This document shows, one piece after another, positions 11,571 through 23,784 of a DNA stretch of 64,000 nt (positions are counted from its first letter, which is position 1; the number at the start of each line of letters is the position of its first letter). The notes beneath the pieces are model-generated. The model had not been told where the DNA came from, did not search any database, and was given only the letters and a program-made list of their open reading frames with translations. The stretch covers positions 7,213,276 through 7,277,275 of the forward strand of contig NC_043990.1 in the NCBI RefSeq assembly GCF_902150065.1. Reading direction: 5' to 3'. This stretch comes from Myripristis murdjan (taxonomy: Eukaryota > Chordata > Actinopteri > Holocentriformes > Holocentridae). Made by a program: the position numbers and the translations under genes.

Positions 11571-11743
11571 ATTTTATATCAAATTCATCTTTACTCATTT
11601 TAACATCTACTCACAGTATCTGATGAGTGTTGCTCACTGAACAACAAAACCCACTTCACCACATAAAAAAACTTAAAAAAATTTTATTGCCTGTTCTAAC
11701 ACACACTCAAAAAGCCATTACAGAAAGATTTGAACGTCTGTAC

Positions 11744-12135
11744 CAGGGTCGCCCCTCCCTACACGCAGAACACGCAGCTGCGTAGGGCCTCACGATACAT
11801 GGGGGGCCTCATTTTGCCCGTGGGCATAGTGCGCGCGTCGCCCACAGTATGCGCACAATGCCCATGGAATGATGATGGCCCTGCCGTGGCAAACAATTTT
11901 CGCACATTTGGCAGCATTTGCTTGAAGAGCAAGTTTCTTTTTTTTCTTACAATTTCTCTGCGCCACCTTTGCATTTTCTCTTCATCTCAGTAGATCCTAT
12001 GAGATAATGTTCGACCCACATTGCACTGCACACCGGTGCACCGAGCCACAGGCTCGTGATATGATTGGGCCAGCCCCGTAGGGGGCTCCAAATAAAATAC
12101 CCCAAAATGCCCCAATTTGGCCAGGGACAGCCCTG
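11744..12135. mobile_element. hAT-like MITE, left copy
   Basis: About 392 bp with inverted ends CAGGG(T/C)CGCCCC. The same element sits at 51,915-52,313, where the flanking 8-mers are GTCTGTAC and GGCTGTAC, an 8-bp target duplication with one mismatch. It has no coding capacity and is shared by both blocks, so it predates the block duplication. Confidence 0.65.
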
Positions 12136-14789
12136 GGCTGTACAATGACACAGCAGAGCGCTGAGCCACACCAGCAACCAATGTCAAATTCAATTTGTGT
12201 GATTAATAAACTAGCTGATTATGAATATTAGAATACTGATAATGAATTCACAACACAAAGATGGTGCGGCTCTCAGCATGTTGTAGCTAATGTTGTAGCC
12301 GTTTCCCTCTAAATGTCTGGTCATCATATCCATATTGCTAATGATGGTTTATCAAAAATATCATTGTGTGAGTATATTGAGAAAGCAACAATATTCACCC
12401 CAACAATAAGGTCAGAATATCAATATTGAAGAATTTGAAGGGAAAAAAAGTGATATTTGATTTTGTCAATATTGCCCAGCCCTACTCTGCTGATGTTATT
12501 CCTGTTGTTTCACATGTCATGTGCCAATTTAAGAAAATCTGCATTTGATAGTAAGTTTGTACACGATGGAGCCAAAATGCAGGAATTCAGTGTATATGAT
12601 GAATGAACATAAAATATTTCCTTTTTTTGGATCAGTGGAACAAAGCAGTTATGATCAATTTGACCTGAACTCAAACTTTCTTAAGTATTTTTTTTTTTTT
12701 TTTCAGTAAAATAAGTTTTGTTAATATCCATTTTTGATTGAAATAGTACACATGTTCTCTAAGAAAGAAAAATATATTTTGATGCCTTGATGACTTCCTG
12801 GAATCCACCATCCGTTTTATCTTCACTAATTCTCTCTGTCAAGACGGGGAATCAGTGGAAGAGGTCAGGGGAAGAGGTGCAGCTTTGACAGATGAAGCTG
12901 AACTGTCTGAAGCTACAAACACAACACAAAGTCAGATGATTTAAAATGAAATGATCAGTAACAAAGTGAGGAACAGAACTGGTCATGAACAATTACTGCT
13001 GAGTGATTATGCGTGTCTGTCCTTCTGATTAAAAAAACTATCGGTCACTAGAGCAGAATGCTTACTGTTCGCTTTTTCAAACCCTGAAATACAAACAAGA
13101 AATTACAGTATTAGACAATTATGAACAATTTAAAATTTATATTTAAACAGAAGAACATTCTCTATTATGTGCATCACTATCACTAGATATGACAAATGTA
13201 TTCTGAAGATTTACATTTCATGCAGTTTGCATGACCAGAAGCACCACACACAAAACATGAGGTTACAGAACACAAACAGTACTCAAAGTGTCACAGGCAC
13301 TTGTGTTAACAATTAAAAACTGAATTCTGTTAAAGACAGAAACTTCTCTCACCATTATTTCTTTTTCTGCAGATGAAGACTCCAGCAATGCAGATCACCA
13401 CCAGGACCAGCAGGCCGACAACAGCTCCAACACCACCACCAGTGGGAAACTCTGAGGGAGAATCTGGAGCTGAACTATCGAGCTAAACCTCGAGCTAAAC
13501 TAAACTATGCCACCATGAAGGAACATATATGGAACATATACAGTCAATACAAACTGCAGTGCATGAGAAAACATAACCTGGGACATAACCTTATAATAGA
13601 TGCCATATGTAAATTATTTTTAAAAGCTGGAGAAAGTAAAAACATCAACATGACTAATAAAATCTGAATTGCCATGGATGACTGAATTAAACGAAATGAC
13701 AACAAAATGATAAAGAGAAAAATAATCCAGCACAGAACAACCAAAATAAAACTCCTGAACTACAAGTCAAGTAGACGAGACGTGTCTTTACCACCTTCCT
13801 CAGGTCTTCTGATCTCAGTCTTACCCCAGTTGGTCTTGATCACTTTTGGGTCCAGTTTGGTGACAATGTCCTCCTCGACACCAGAGAGCTGAAACACACA
13901 GCTGTACCTTCCCCAGTCTTCAGGTTTGACTGATGAAACGTGCAGGTCAACGCTCTTCTGGAAGGTTCCATCGTGGTTGTGGAGGATCTCTCCGTGGTCC
14001 ACGTCCTCATAAAACTCCTCTCCGTCTCTCGTCCAGAACAACATGATTTTGTTGGGGTAGAAACCTGAAGCGTGGCAGGTCACTGGAGAGGAGGGAGTCT
14101 TCTGGAGGAGAGACACCGAGGGAAGCTCTGGAGAGAGAGAGACAGACAGACACACACACAGACAGACAGACAGACAGAGAAGAGAGAGAGAAAGTTGAGG
14201 AAGAGGAAGAGAGGAAAGGAGTTGGAGTTTGGGGGAAAGGCAGAGGGAAAGACACAGAGACAGAGAAATGGATTTGGGAGAAACAGAGACAGAAACTAGT
14301 AGAAACAAGCCGAATAAACAAGCTTGCATTACAGTTTTATGTACAGTGGGTCTATATAGCTTTGTTCATATTCACTGTAATGTTACTGTACATTAGCAAC
14401 ACAAGAGGCATATGAACATAGTTGTGACCATCACATACATCAGGTCATGTGAGTCTACCTTTTCTCAGCAGAGTGCTCCTCCCATAGTCCAAATACTTCT
14501 TCAGCCAATCAACGCAAATCTGGGTGAGGTAGTTCTTATACATTTCCAACTCAGCTCTTTTCACATCAAACTTGTGTTTGGTGAGGACAGCCTGTGGTTT
14601 TGGAGCGATCCATGTCATTGTCTTCAAGTCCAGCACTATAAAGTCTTCTCCATCATAACCTTGCTGATCAAATCCATTCACGTCTCCAGTCTCATCGTCC
14701 CATTCACACCCGTACATTTTCTGGACAATGTAAACACCTGAGAGAGAGACACAGCAACAGAGTCTGCAGTAAACCAGAGTGAGATCCAC

Positions 14790-14812
14790 ACACACACACA
14801 CACACACACACA
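14790..14812. repeat. CA microsatellite in intron 2 of gene A
   Basis: Short (CA)n just upstream of the alpha2 exon. The same position is longer in gene B (26,697-26,726) and longest in gene D (about 54,972-55,030), and has grown into the large TG array of gene C. Confidence 0.9.
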
Positions 14813-15076
14813 CATCTATCAGTGGCTGATATCACATCTTCACCACAGAGATACACTGACCCACACACGCCAAAATTGAAGATCTACACCTGCTGCTGTT
14901 ATTGGCTGGACGGACGCCGCTCACAGCCAAACATAATGTGGACAGTGAGGACAGCTGAGAGAGAGACAGAGAGGCAGAGACTGCTGTCCAACAACCGGAC
15001 ATCCTAACACGGTCACTATCCACTCTTTACCACAGAGACACACTGACACACACACACACCAACACACACTTTATCT

Positions 15077-16717
15077 GAGTCAATATCAGTATAGAGTGCC
15101 GTTGAGACTTCCCAATGTCACACAAAAAAAGATGAGATTTTCCACTGAACTCAATATCCATTGTATAAAGTAGACCTTAAGCTGTTAGAAATGCATGTTG
15201 GTCAAGCTCCTGCACCTTTTATAAATTGACTGCAAGCATAGAAAGTACAAGCGAATTGCAAAATGTGTCCACCCTGTCATGGGACAATTTCTAAATAGAG
15301 TAAATATGTTCTAATCATATATTGATTACAAAATGTACATTTTCAGAAAGGTATTTGGTCCCTCGTTCAGGAATATATTTTAGTTTCTGGAAAACATCTC
15401 TCAAAAATACAGAAATTATGGAAAAATATGTTTGTATATGTAAAATCTGTGAAAGTTATACTTTCTTTTCTGAATAAACTCTATAAATGAAGGTATCTGG
15501 TCAAACTTTGAAATAATACTGTTTGGCCCTAATCTCTTCAGAGCAAAATCACACAAAAGGTTTTGATAACTTGTGAAAATAATTATTTATTCACATAAAA
15601 CATGAACATGACGGGGTGGACAATGACATGATGGGGTGGACCTTGGCATGACAGGGTGGACAATAGTGAAATGCCTCATATATATTTAAAGGAAACAATG
15701 TTATGGTTTTGTCAACAAATGTTTTTTGTCAAAACATGACTTTTTTCACCTACTGTATTTTGAATTGTGCACAGGTAGGCTACATTTGGAAATGACACTC
15801 AACAACAGCAAAAATAAATAAATAAAACCTTCAACTAGAGGAACAAACAAGATTGATATAAAAAAAACAAAAACATGTTGGTCCCTAAATGTAGGCCTAC
15901 CACAAAAAAACACTGAAAAACTTATAAAACTGTTATAAAACTAGACTTGATGACGGGGTGGACAATGACAGGGAGGACGTTTCTGGCTGAAGTTTGCATT
16001 TAATGAGCACATGTTGGGCCATTAGCTAGCAACATGTATCAGTTAGGAAGGTGACTGTGTATACTTTAACAAACATATTTTGAATTTCTGAAAAGCATTT
16101 ATATAGATTCATATTTTGCAATGACAGGGGGGACACATTGAGATTGAACACATTCAAGTTCAATCATAAAATGATGAAAATGTCAAAATATAAATGTTGA
16201 TATGTACTCTCTCTGCAGGAGCTATTCTTCACTCCATTTGTAAAAGACAAAGCAGTGGTAGTGATGTCACTGATTACAGCAGGTGGTTTCTTTTAGTGGC
16301 AGTAACCACCTAATGACGGGGTGGACAGCAAATCCAGGGACACATGCAAAACGTTTATTATTATTATGAAATTAGACCATAAATGATCCAATTGACTCAT
16401 TTTATTCAAGCACTTGATGAGAGCAACAAGAGCATGTAAAAGGTTTGTACATTGTATATCATTTATCTACTTATTTCACTCAGTGAAGTTAGTAGAGAGG
16501 AGTTTGGGACATGGCAAAATCACATGCATCTAATCATAGAACATTTTTTTAAATATGAAAAACACCCTTTTAAAGATGTATCTCTGTACCAATGTGTGTT
16601 TAAATGTTTGGCCATTTATAATAAACCCTCAGAGTTTTGTTATTTTGCAAATTTTTCATGAAAAGTGAGTGATTTCTGCCCGGGACACCAAATGGTACCC
16701 TATATTGATATTGACTC
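15077..16717. mobile_element. Unclassified 1.64-kb DNA element with terminal inverted repeats
   Basis: Inserted in intron 2 of gene A only. Ends are inverted repeats: left GAGTCAATATCAGTATAG, right on the other strand GAGTCAATATCAATATAG, with similarity for about 27 bp. It is flanked by a 4-bp duplication, ATCT. Genes B (near 26,985) and D (near 55,355) have the uninterrupted site CACTTTATCTACACTG, so both boundaries are exact. The interior has no long frame but repeats the phrase GACGGGGTGGACA or close variants at about 15,610, 15,635, 15,653, 15,955, 16,128 and 16,315, and once inverted near 15,270. I do not recognise the superfamily. Confidence 0.8.
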
Positions 16718-17995
16718 ATCTACACTGTTGAAGGCAGCAGCTTCATGTGAGCAGCAGAAACCAGCACACCATCCATCAATAATTCCATACAACCAACAGC
16801 TTTTACACATGCATATGTTGGCTTTTTCTTCTGTCTAGTGGAACAAACTAAGAGTAATTATCATCAAATTCGTAATTCTGTCATATATTCATTCAGGGAT
16901 TGACACACAGCAGTCAATACAGAGCTAATATCTATCTAATCTAAGACCACCTGACTGTGTTTCATTCAAATCTGTGAGGGACTAAAACTTCAGTATCAAG
17001 CAGCTGACAATGTGAGAATAAAGAAGTGTTGATGGAGTGTTGCATGGACTGTTTTAGCAGCCTGTTTTAGCAGCATAAAGAGAAACATTAACAAACCTCC
17101 AGTTTGGTTGAAGCGCTGCTTTGCAGTCTCAATGTTGGTTATGTAGGCCTGCTGGGAGCGCAACAAGCTGCCAGTTTCCCTCTCCCAGTACTGAGGATCT
17201 TCAGCTGTCACGTTGACCATCCAGTCCTGTTTGGGTTGTGCTCTCTGTGTGTTGCTGTCGTAGTAAACAATCTGAGCACCGTCAACTAAACCAACAGCCA
17301 CAAACTCTGGGAAGTTTGCGACCTGAGATGATGCTGTGTAGAAATACTTCATGGAATGAGTACTGTAGGACAAATCAGTTTTATGATTTTTTTAAGACAA
17401 ACATTTGTAATCCTGAAATATAACACCAATTTGAAGCATTTGTTTTTTGTGCATAGATCAACCAATTGTGGACAACTTTCAATAATTTTGTAAAAGGACT
17501 GTAGTTCCTCTATTTGTATTTGTAATGCACACTTATAATGACTTATACTTTGCTATGAAATGACATCTTTAATCCCAATATGCTGAAAAACATATATTTT
17601 TTCAAATATTTTGCTACCTAAAATTCATGACTTTTTATTTCAAAAACAAACAAACAAAAACACCTTTGGTTCTGCCCTCAAAGCAATATCATCTTCTTCA
17701 GTAATAAAACATAAATATTGAAAACCTGAGCATTTCAAGTGAAACTCTTCAAATTCAGTAATTTAGAATTTGCATCTATAAATAAGCAAATAACAATTGT
17801 ATGTTCACACTCATTATGAAATCTGAACTATTTACAATATTGTTTAAAATATATGTATTACATTTTATTAGTAATAAATGTAACTGTGCATTTGATCTAA
17901 TATTTGGAGGTGATTGCGACATATATTAGTATTTTTTTTAATTATGTTATCATATAATTAGGTGGAAAGCTGTCAGGATATCATTCTCTGCAGAA

Positions 17996-19700
17996 AGAAA
18001 ATATAGAGGGAGTTTGGGCAGCCTCGCCTGCTTTGTCAGTCCTAAGTATGAGCAGCCAGCAGGAGGAAGGTGCTTCTCACCACAGCCTCCTCACTGCTTC
18101 CTCTCAGCAACAGTTCATCTTTTGGCAGTAGTTTGCCTCTCAGCCAGGTCTGCAGCAGCAATCAGCATCAGCTGCCCCGCCGACACCTTCGAGGGTGTCC
18201 CCTCAGTTGGACTGAGCCCTATCAGCTCCACCAGCTGTGGGAATATCAGTGAAAAGCACATCATCTGCATTCCAGCCGGTGGCTTCTGTCAGACACAGCC
18301 AGCAGTCACACCATAATGTTCATCAGCCCTCCCCAGCTCCACAATCACTGAGCCAACAGGCAGAACCATGGAAAGCAGCACAAGCTCCTGCTGTTCCCCC
18401 CAAACATGTGGCTCAAGAAACACTTCCTGTGCCACCTACCCAAACAGCTCCACTCCATGAGGGTTATCAAGCTCCCCTGAGCACTACAAATATCAACTGC
18501 TGCAGAAAGGCTGGCTCAGTGCTATCTGTATGATCCATACTTGTACACACACAGAGGCCAACCTCCTAAAGATGTGGATTTATTGTCATCCCTGTGGATT
18601 TGCAAATCTTCTGTTCATCAGAGAAGGCTAATGGGGTGGTGGTGGTGGCCTATTTGAAGGTCCCAAACCAGAATGGCCACACCTTCATCTCTTTCTTGCA
18701 GACATGGTCAGGGGTGGTTCCTAAACAACAGCCATCATGCCTTGTCTTAGTGCAGCTCTGTCAGGGGCACAGCTGTACGAGACACCTTTTGATCAAAGAT
18801 TTTGACTCCAAGCTCCTGCTTCCTGGACCAAAGAGGGTGTTTGCTGAGCTAAGTCAAATGTTTTGGGTGATTTGAGGCAGACAAACCATACAGCAACGTT
18901 AGAGACAGTGCGTGGAATGTCAGTGTTGGTGGGGAGCACCTACCATAAGTGCTTGACTGTGTACGCCTGGATTTACTCCACAGTATAGATCATGACTCCT
19001 TTGTACTTGCTCTGCAGAGCTTCACTGCACGTAGGGGAAGCCCACTGAACTTGTTTCAGACTGTGGGACTAATTTCAAAAGTGGTGAAAGGGATCTCACC
19101 AAGGAGCAAGAGCTGCAGGGCCTACTGAGGGATTACAGCATAACTCTCTGCTTCAGTCCCCTACAGGCACCTGACTTTGGTGGGGCCATGGAAAGGCAGA
19201 GCCGCTCTGTGAAGTCAGCTCTCCAGGTGCTGCTGAAGAACCATGTTGTGTCCGAGGAGGCTCTTCTGACTATGCTGACAGAGGTTGAGCCAAAACCTGT
19301 TGGGTATGTATTCTTTAACATGGTGGACCCATATGCCATCACACCCAACCCCCACCCACCTACCAATATGTTGCGATGGCATCGCTGCTGCCACAACCAG
19401 ACACTGGCAAACCAGTTCTGGTCCCGCTTTATTAAGGATTATTTGCCTTCACTTCACCTCAGTGACTGTCAGGGAAGTTGCAATGGTGGCTGATCCACAG
19501 CTGCCACATACTTGAACAACAAGTGGAACCACTGAACGTGTCACCACTGCTACAGATGGCAAAGTCAGGTCTGCTGATATGAGGGTGAAGAGTAAAATGT
19601 ACACCCGTCCGGTACCTAAACTGGTTGAACTGCCACATATACTGTGTGAATCCTTACTATTTGTAGATTTGTTGCACAAATTTAGGGAAACCCATATTCA
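17996..19700 (+). mobile_element. BEL/Pao LTR retrotransposon fossil in intron 1 of gene A
   Basis: Plus-strand fragments match BEL/Pao Pol: a Gag-like stretch near 18,000-18,530, an RNase H-like part near 18,600-18,800, and the end of integrase near 19,130-19,490 with the family phrases [11 protein letters not shown] and PVGYVFFNMVDP. It is thoroughly broken (many breaks) and clearly old. Homologous copies lie at the same position in genes B and D, so it entered a common ancestor of these genes. This copy is the shortest. LTR-like TATAAA sequence may follow to about 19,850 but could not be delimited. Confidence 0.75.
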
Positions 19701-20349
19701 AGATTCACCCACAGATTTAGAATAAGGGGCCTTCTCAGCAGCCAGTCAACATTCGGAGCTGGCAGGTGTGAGTGGGCAGCCTCATATGCTCATATGCTCA
19801 CCGACATATAAATCCCATATGGACATCTGTCTATAAATTCAGAGATGTTCTCACACCACCTTTTTCTGTCTTAGTTTCTTATGATCTCATTATTTCTACT
19901 AGTTAATTATAACATTTGGAGATAAGTATGTGAGAATCTTCTACTTAATGCCATTTCATTTACTCTTTGTATTATTTTACAGTAATTCATCTTGATACTA
20001 TATCACGTTTATTGCTTGATTGGACTTGCACTGTTCATTTATTATTTCCATTTTTCTTCCCTTAGAAACTGTACACACTCCTTCGAAAATCCTTTGACTA
20101 ATCTCTGAAGTGCTATCATTTCTCTCCGTTTGACCAGGCAGGCTGCTGCTAACACATATAGATCCTTGCCCAGCGCATTCCGGGGTTCCCCCACACTCAC
20201 ATGACTGGTAAAGTAAAATATTACAGTAATATTACAGTAAGTTCACTCAAGAGTGTGACAATTTTTTTTTTTTTTTTTTTTTTTGCTGCATTTCTGTCCC
20301 ATGTTTTGTCTTATTTGTTTTATTTTTTGCTTTTATTTGCTGATCTTAC

Positions 20350-20398
20350 CTGGAGATGCAACATGACAGAAAGGGAGCAATAAAATTAACCCCTTCAT
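20350..20398 (-). other. Leader exon of gene A
   Basis: 49 coding bases from the start codon at 20,398 to a CTCCAG/GTAAG donor, giving a short hydrophobic leader and ending in phase 1. Too short to show as a long frame; identified by its repetition upstream of four MHC I genes (also at 31,306, 41,689 and 59,530). Confidence 0.85.
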
Positions 20399-20530
20399 CT
20401 TGTTCTGTTTAAGAAATAAAGTTCAGAATATTTAATAAATCGTCTGGCTGATCAAACTTTCCCTCCGGTCTGCGTTTATGTCTTGCTCAGAGGAAGCAGC
20501 CACAAATAGGCTGTACAAGAACCTGATTCT

Positions 20531-20574
20531 GGCCAATAGAAATTCAGAAAAGGCTGATGTTATTGGTTGCTAGG
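20531..20574 (-). promoter_or_regulatory. SXY-like promoter module of gene A
   Basis: On the minus strand, in transcription order: X1-like CCTAGCAACCAAT, an X2-like AACATCAG directly after it, then 17 bp, then an inverted CCAAT (ATTGGCC, Y box) at 20,531-20,537, about 133 bp upstream of the start codon. CCTAGCAAC is the classic RFX-bound X1 core, and the X-to-Y spacing matches the enhanceosome bound by RFX, CREB/ATF and NF-Y with NLRC5 at MHC I promoters. Binding is inferred. Confidence 0.7.
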
Positions 20575-20579
20575 TTGAG

Positions 20580-23505
20580 TTGAACAATTTAGGTTGTTGT
20601 GTAAAAATAAACTGTTAGAAAGAGAGATTGTAGCTCTATTTGATTCACACAGAGCTACTAAAACCAGCGTGACGACAGAAGAAGTGACTTATAATCCTAA
20701 GAATGATTATATACAGAAATGCTCTGGTGTAGCAGAAATGCTCTGCTACACCAGAGAGAGATGTGGGTTTTTTAAGAGCAGATCTTTAAAATGTGTCAGG
20801 GATTAGAATGACTGATTAGTTATTAGTTGTTCATTCCAGGTTTGGTCCAATTCAAACGTGAAATATTTGACTGCTCCTTTGATTTAGCTGAAACTGGGAG
20901 CTGAGATCATTCATCAAAAATCTGCTGATGTCACATTTCTCAGTTTGTGTTGACAGTGTGCATGAATATTCAGAGCATCAGCATCAGTCCTGCTCTGGAC
21001 CGGCCTGGCTTTCACTTTGAGTGCCTCACCATCAACACATGCTGCGTATCTGATACAGCGTCAGTAAGGCCTTCAGCTCCGGACCACAGGCTCTGATTTC
21101 AAACAATAAAAAAACAATCTTCTTCAGTGAATATAGACTTTTAATAACTCAATTTTAACCACCAATCAAAGTTTCCTGGTGTCAGATAAATGAAAAGTAA
21201 CAGTAGAAAATAAAATCTTCCATGTTTCCAGTCCATTTGGGCAAGTGCTTGTTAGCAGAACAGTCTCTCCTTTCTGATATAAAAATGGGCAGAATTTTAA
21301 CAGGTTTTCCAAAATTGGGGTGTTATTTTGGGCCACGACTCAAACTGCAGCAGCTCCTGTCACAGGGAGGGTGGAGCACACAGTATTAATCTGATAGGAA
21401 TGTGATAATAATCTGATTAATCTCTGCAGGGAAATTCTCTTTTCACTTCCTGCATCCACAGCAAGGTCAGAGGTCAGGCTCAGCTACGCAACCATGGATG
21501 TGACATCACAGAGGAAGCAGCAGTGTCACAGCGCCACCTCTGGACAGATGATGTATTGGTCCATCTCTAACAGTCTTCAGTGTGTGACTGATGGCTCAGG
21601 GTGTGACATGATGCAGAGCGGTGGTTCTGCACCTTTTTGGGGTCAAGGATCCCCAAACTGATACACATCAAGGCATGGACCTGTATTTGATGAGGTGTAG
21701 TCTCAGGGGATCCCCATCTGATAAGATTTTGTGATTCCATAACTGTCCATACTGTAGATTAGATTAACAGTGAAGAGTGTGAAACCTATCAACAAAATAG
21801 TCACTCTTACATTCTCCCACCTGAGCTGTCTTCTAGTTAATGAAATTATAGTGAAATAATGATATTTTCCCATTTTTTTAGGGAATCTCCATCAAAGACA
21901 CTAGATTAACACATCAGATATCATTAAATACTGTATCTGGGTATGCAGTAAAAGGCTCACTTAATTAAATATTATTCAAACAGTGTGCAACAATCACATT
22001 TGCAGCATTACTCATAGATGGTGTGATCCAGTCCAATAATGGGCAGCCCTGTTGTTGTGGGTCATCTTCCTTGATGTCATCGCTGTGGGAGTTTGACAAA
22101 GAAGTAGGCACATCCCGATTTGATGACCCCTCATACTGTTCATACATTTGCACACCTGTACTATTCTATGTAAATATAAACGGTTTAAAATGCATATGTA
22201 AACATGTCTCATGTCTTTAACTATTCCACATGACAGTTCTTATCAAATACCTTGAAAGACTAGACCTAATCCTTGTAGGACATTTTGGGTGCAGAGGGAT
22301 TGAATAACTTTTCCACAGTTAATTGGTTTAAAGAGTTTATCAGGTTTTCCCCGTAGCATTGTTATATAAATTAAAAAAACAAACAAAAAATCACAGGTTT
22401 GTGGACTAGTTGCAGTTACAAGGTATGAGTGCATGCTGTGATAATGATTATCTTTGTCTCTCACAAAAGATTCAGAGTCCTTGCAGCACTTGGAAAAAAA
22501 CAACAACAACAAAAAAAATTACTACATTTTTAAAAATGAGCTCTCTCAGTGTTGTATACTTCTAAGCCAGATTCACTGAGCCACTGTGTGTGTGACATTA
22601 TCACCATGACTCCTCTCACTGAGGCCTACCCACCATGAAAAATGAATGATTCTTTTGCAGAAAAGCACAGAAATGGTCGCTCATGACAGGAAACAGTGTG
22701 AGCAGCATGGGTGGCTAAGAAGGAAAACCAAAGAATAGCGAAAAACCAGGGAGATTATCAAGTCACAACTCTCTGCAGTTCAGTGACAATAAACTAGAAA
22801 TAATCTTATTCAGCTCATCTATTTCCACAGATTCCCATTAGACTGATCTGTGTTGTATGTCACCAGTGTTATGCCAAACTTAATATCTGATACAAACATC
22901 CTCTACCTCAGTCAGGTTACTGTCAAAAAATGAAAAAGTAACCACACACATTTAATATTAATGTATCCACTATAAACTACTATATATGTATTTTATATAT
23001 GTATTTTACTATAAAATATAAACTTTTCAAAATACACAAAAATAATGTTGTCAGAGAGACAGAAATCTGTGACTAATGTTCTGCAGAAAACATTTAAGTC
23101 TGAAAACTCAAATCCTCCACTGAAGGTGTGTAAACCTTCAATGATATTCACATTTTTATTCCACTAATCTGTCTCTGCGCGGGGATTGCCTTCCTGCGCC
23201 ACCCGGCGCTGTGCCGGGTGAATAGAGTCCCAGGTCTACTTTCAGTGCAAGGCAGAGCACAGCCGGCGTAGTGGAAGTTTGTCTGACCGGTGCACACGTC
23301 ACCAAAACCTCACAATCGGCACAAACGGTGTCAATCTCATCTTCATTAGTTTTGGATGAAGATTCATTTTACAGCTACAAAGTGAACATCAAGTGACTTC
23401 ATCAGTGAATTGAGAAAACTAAAAAAAACAAACTTTTAGTCTCATTAGTATTTCTTTCTTCTACCAGTAAACGACTCACTGTGTGCATGGTGGTCTGTTT
23501 GGCCA
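20580..23505. other. S spacer between genes A and B
   Basis: Intergenic DNA upstream of gene A and downstream of gene B, repeated at 31,490-34,239 and 59,710-62,641. It holds a hAT-like end near 21,625, a 62-codon minus-strand open stretch at 21,965-22,153 of unknown meaning, AT-rich sequence with ATATATGTATTT repeats near 22,980, and a GC-rich patch (23,175-23,300). No gene was recognised. Confidence 0.6.
21625..21760. mobile_element. hAT-Charlie-like terminal fragment
   Basis: Begins GCGGTGGTTCTGCACCTTTT and continues GGGGTCAAGGATCCCC, close to the CAG(T/C)GGTTCTCAACCTT ends of hAT elements. Copies at 32,454 and 60,748 in the other S spacers read GGTTCTTAACCTTTTTGGGG. The other end was not identified, so this is a fragment older than the tandem duplications. 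Confidence 0.5.
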
Positions 23506-23784
23506 TCAGGCTTCTGGATTCAGTTTCTGAATTTCAGTTTTGGAGCTGTTCTGAGCTGCAAAGTCAGAAACACAGTTAGTTTAGTTCAACTACATCAGCC
23601 TCTCATTGATTTTTTTAAACTACTAGTGGAGGAGGAAGTCCAGAAATAGTTTGACTGCACATCTATAAAGCTTTCAAAGCATTTATTAGTTTTGTTAATG
23701 TTCAAGTTATCATCTATACATATAGTAGTGTACAAAGTCAAATCTGCTGAGTATCAAGTAAAAGTGAGTTCTTCTTACAAGGTG

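Larger units (their letters stand above)
10258..12838. other. L spacer, left copy, after the gypsy element
   Basis: Collinear with 48,420-53,008 apart from about 2 kb present only in the right copy (49,760-51,745). It holds a CA microsatellite, part of a hAT-like element and a hAT-like MITE. The stretch 12,240-12,800 has no gene; the motif near 12,465 (ATATTGCCCAGCCCTA) resembles fish DNA transposon ends. Confidence 0.6.
12839..20398 (-). pseudogene. MHC class I gene A, frame disturbed in alpha1
   Basis: Exons by splice consensus: leader 20,350-20,398; alpha1 17,097-17,362; alpha2 14,459-14,737; alpha3 13,795-14,127; transmembrane 13,353-13,469; tail 13,066-13,083 and 12,839-12,912 with stop. 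All junctions are phase 1 except the last two, which also match D. The leader reads [16 protein letters not shown]. Alpha1 holds KYFYTASS and the glycosylation motif FNQTGG; alpha2 has YGCEW and TQICVDWL cysteines; alpha3 is an Ig C1 domain ([13 protein letters not shown]). The membrane segment is [17 protein letters not shown], followed by RKRNNG and a serine-rich tail. Compared with B and D, one base is missing just after the alpha1 acceptor (GGAATGAG against GGAATGAAG on the plus strand), so the exon is 266 rather than 267 bp and the normal splice shifts frame to an early stop. Everything else is open, so this is either a recent pseudogene or an assembly error. The intact product would present peptides at the cell surface with beta-2-microglobulin. 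Confidence 0.8.

Noticed and set aside
11930-12193. Frames around 11,947-12,193 and 51,930-52,371
   Set aside because: They overlap the end of the hAT-like MITE and its flank, with no splice logic or domain.
13760-14329. Single 189-codon frame running from upstream intron through alpha3
   Set aside because: The upstream part is the pyrimidine-rich intron; the real exon starts at the CAG/AGCTTCC acceptor at 14,127.
14412-14741. Plus-strand frame of 109 codons over the alpha2 exon (also 26,323, 38,023 and 54,610)
   Set aside because: Antisense shadow of the conserved alpha2 exon, which has proper splice sites and family motifs on the minus strand.
18000-19700. A host gene in intron 1 of A, B and D
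   Set aside because: The protein-like pieces match BEL/Pao Pol order on the plus strand and are heavily broken, so this is a retroelement fossil.
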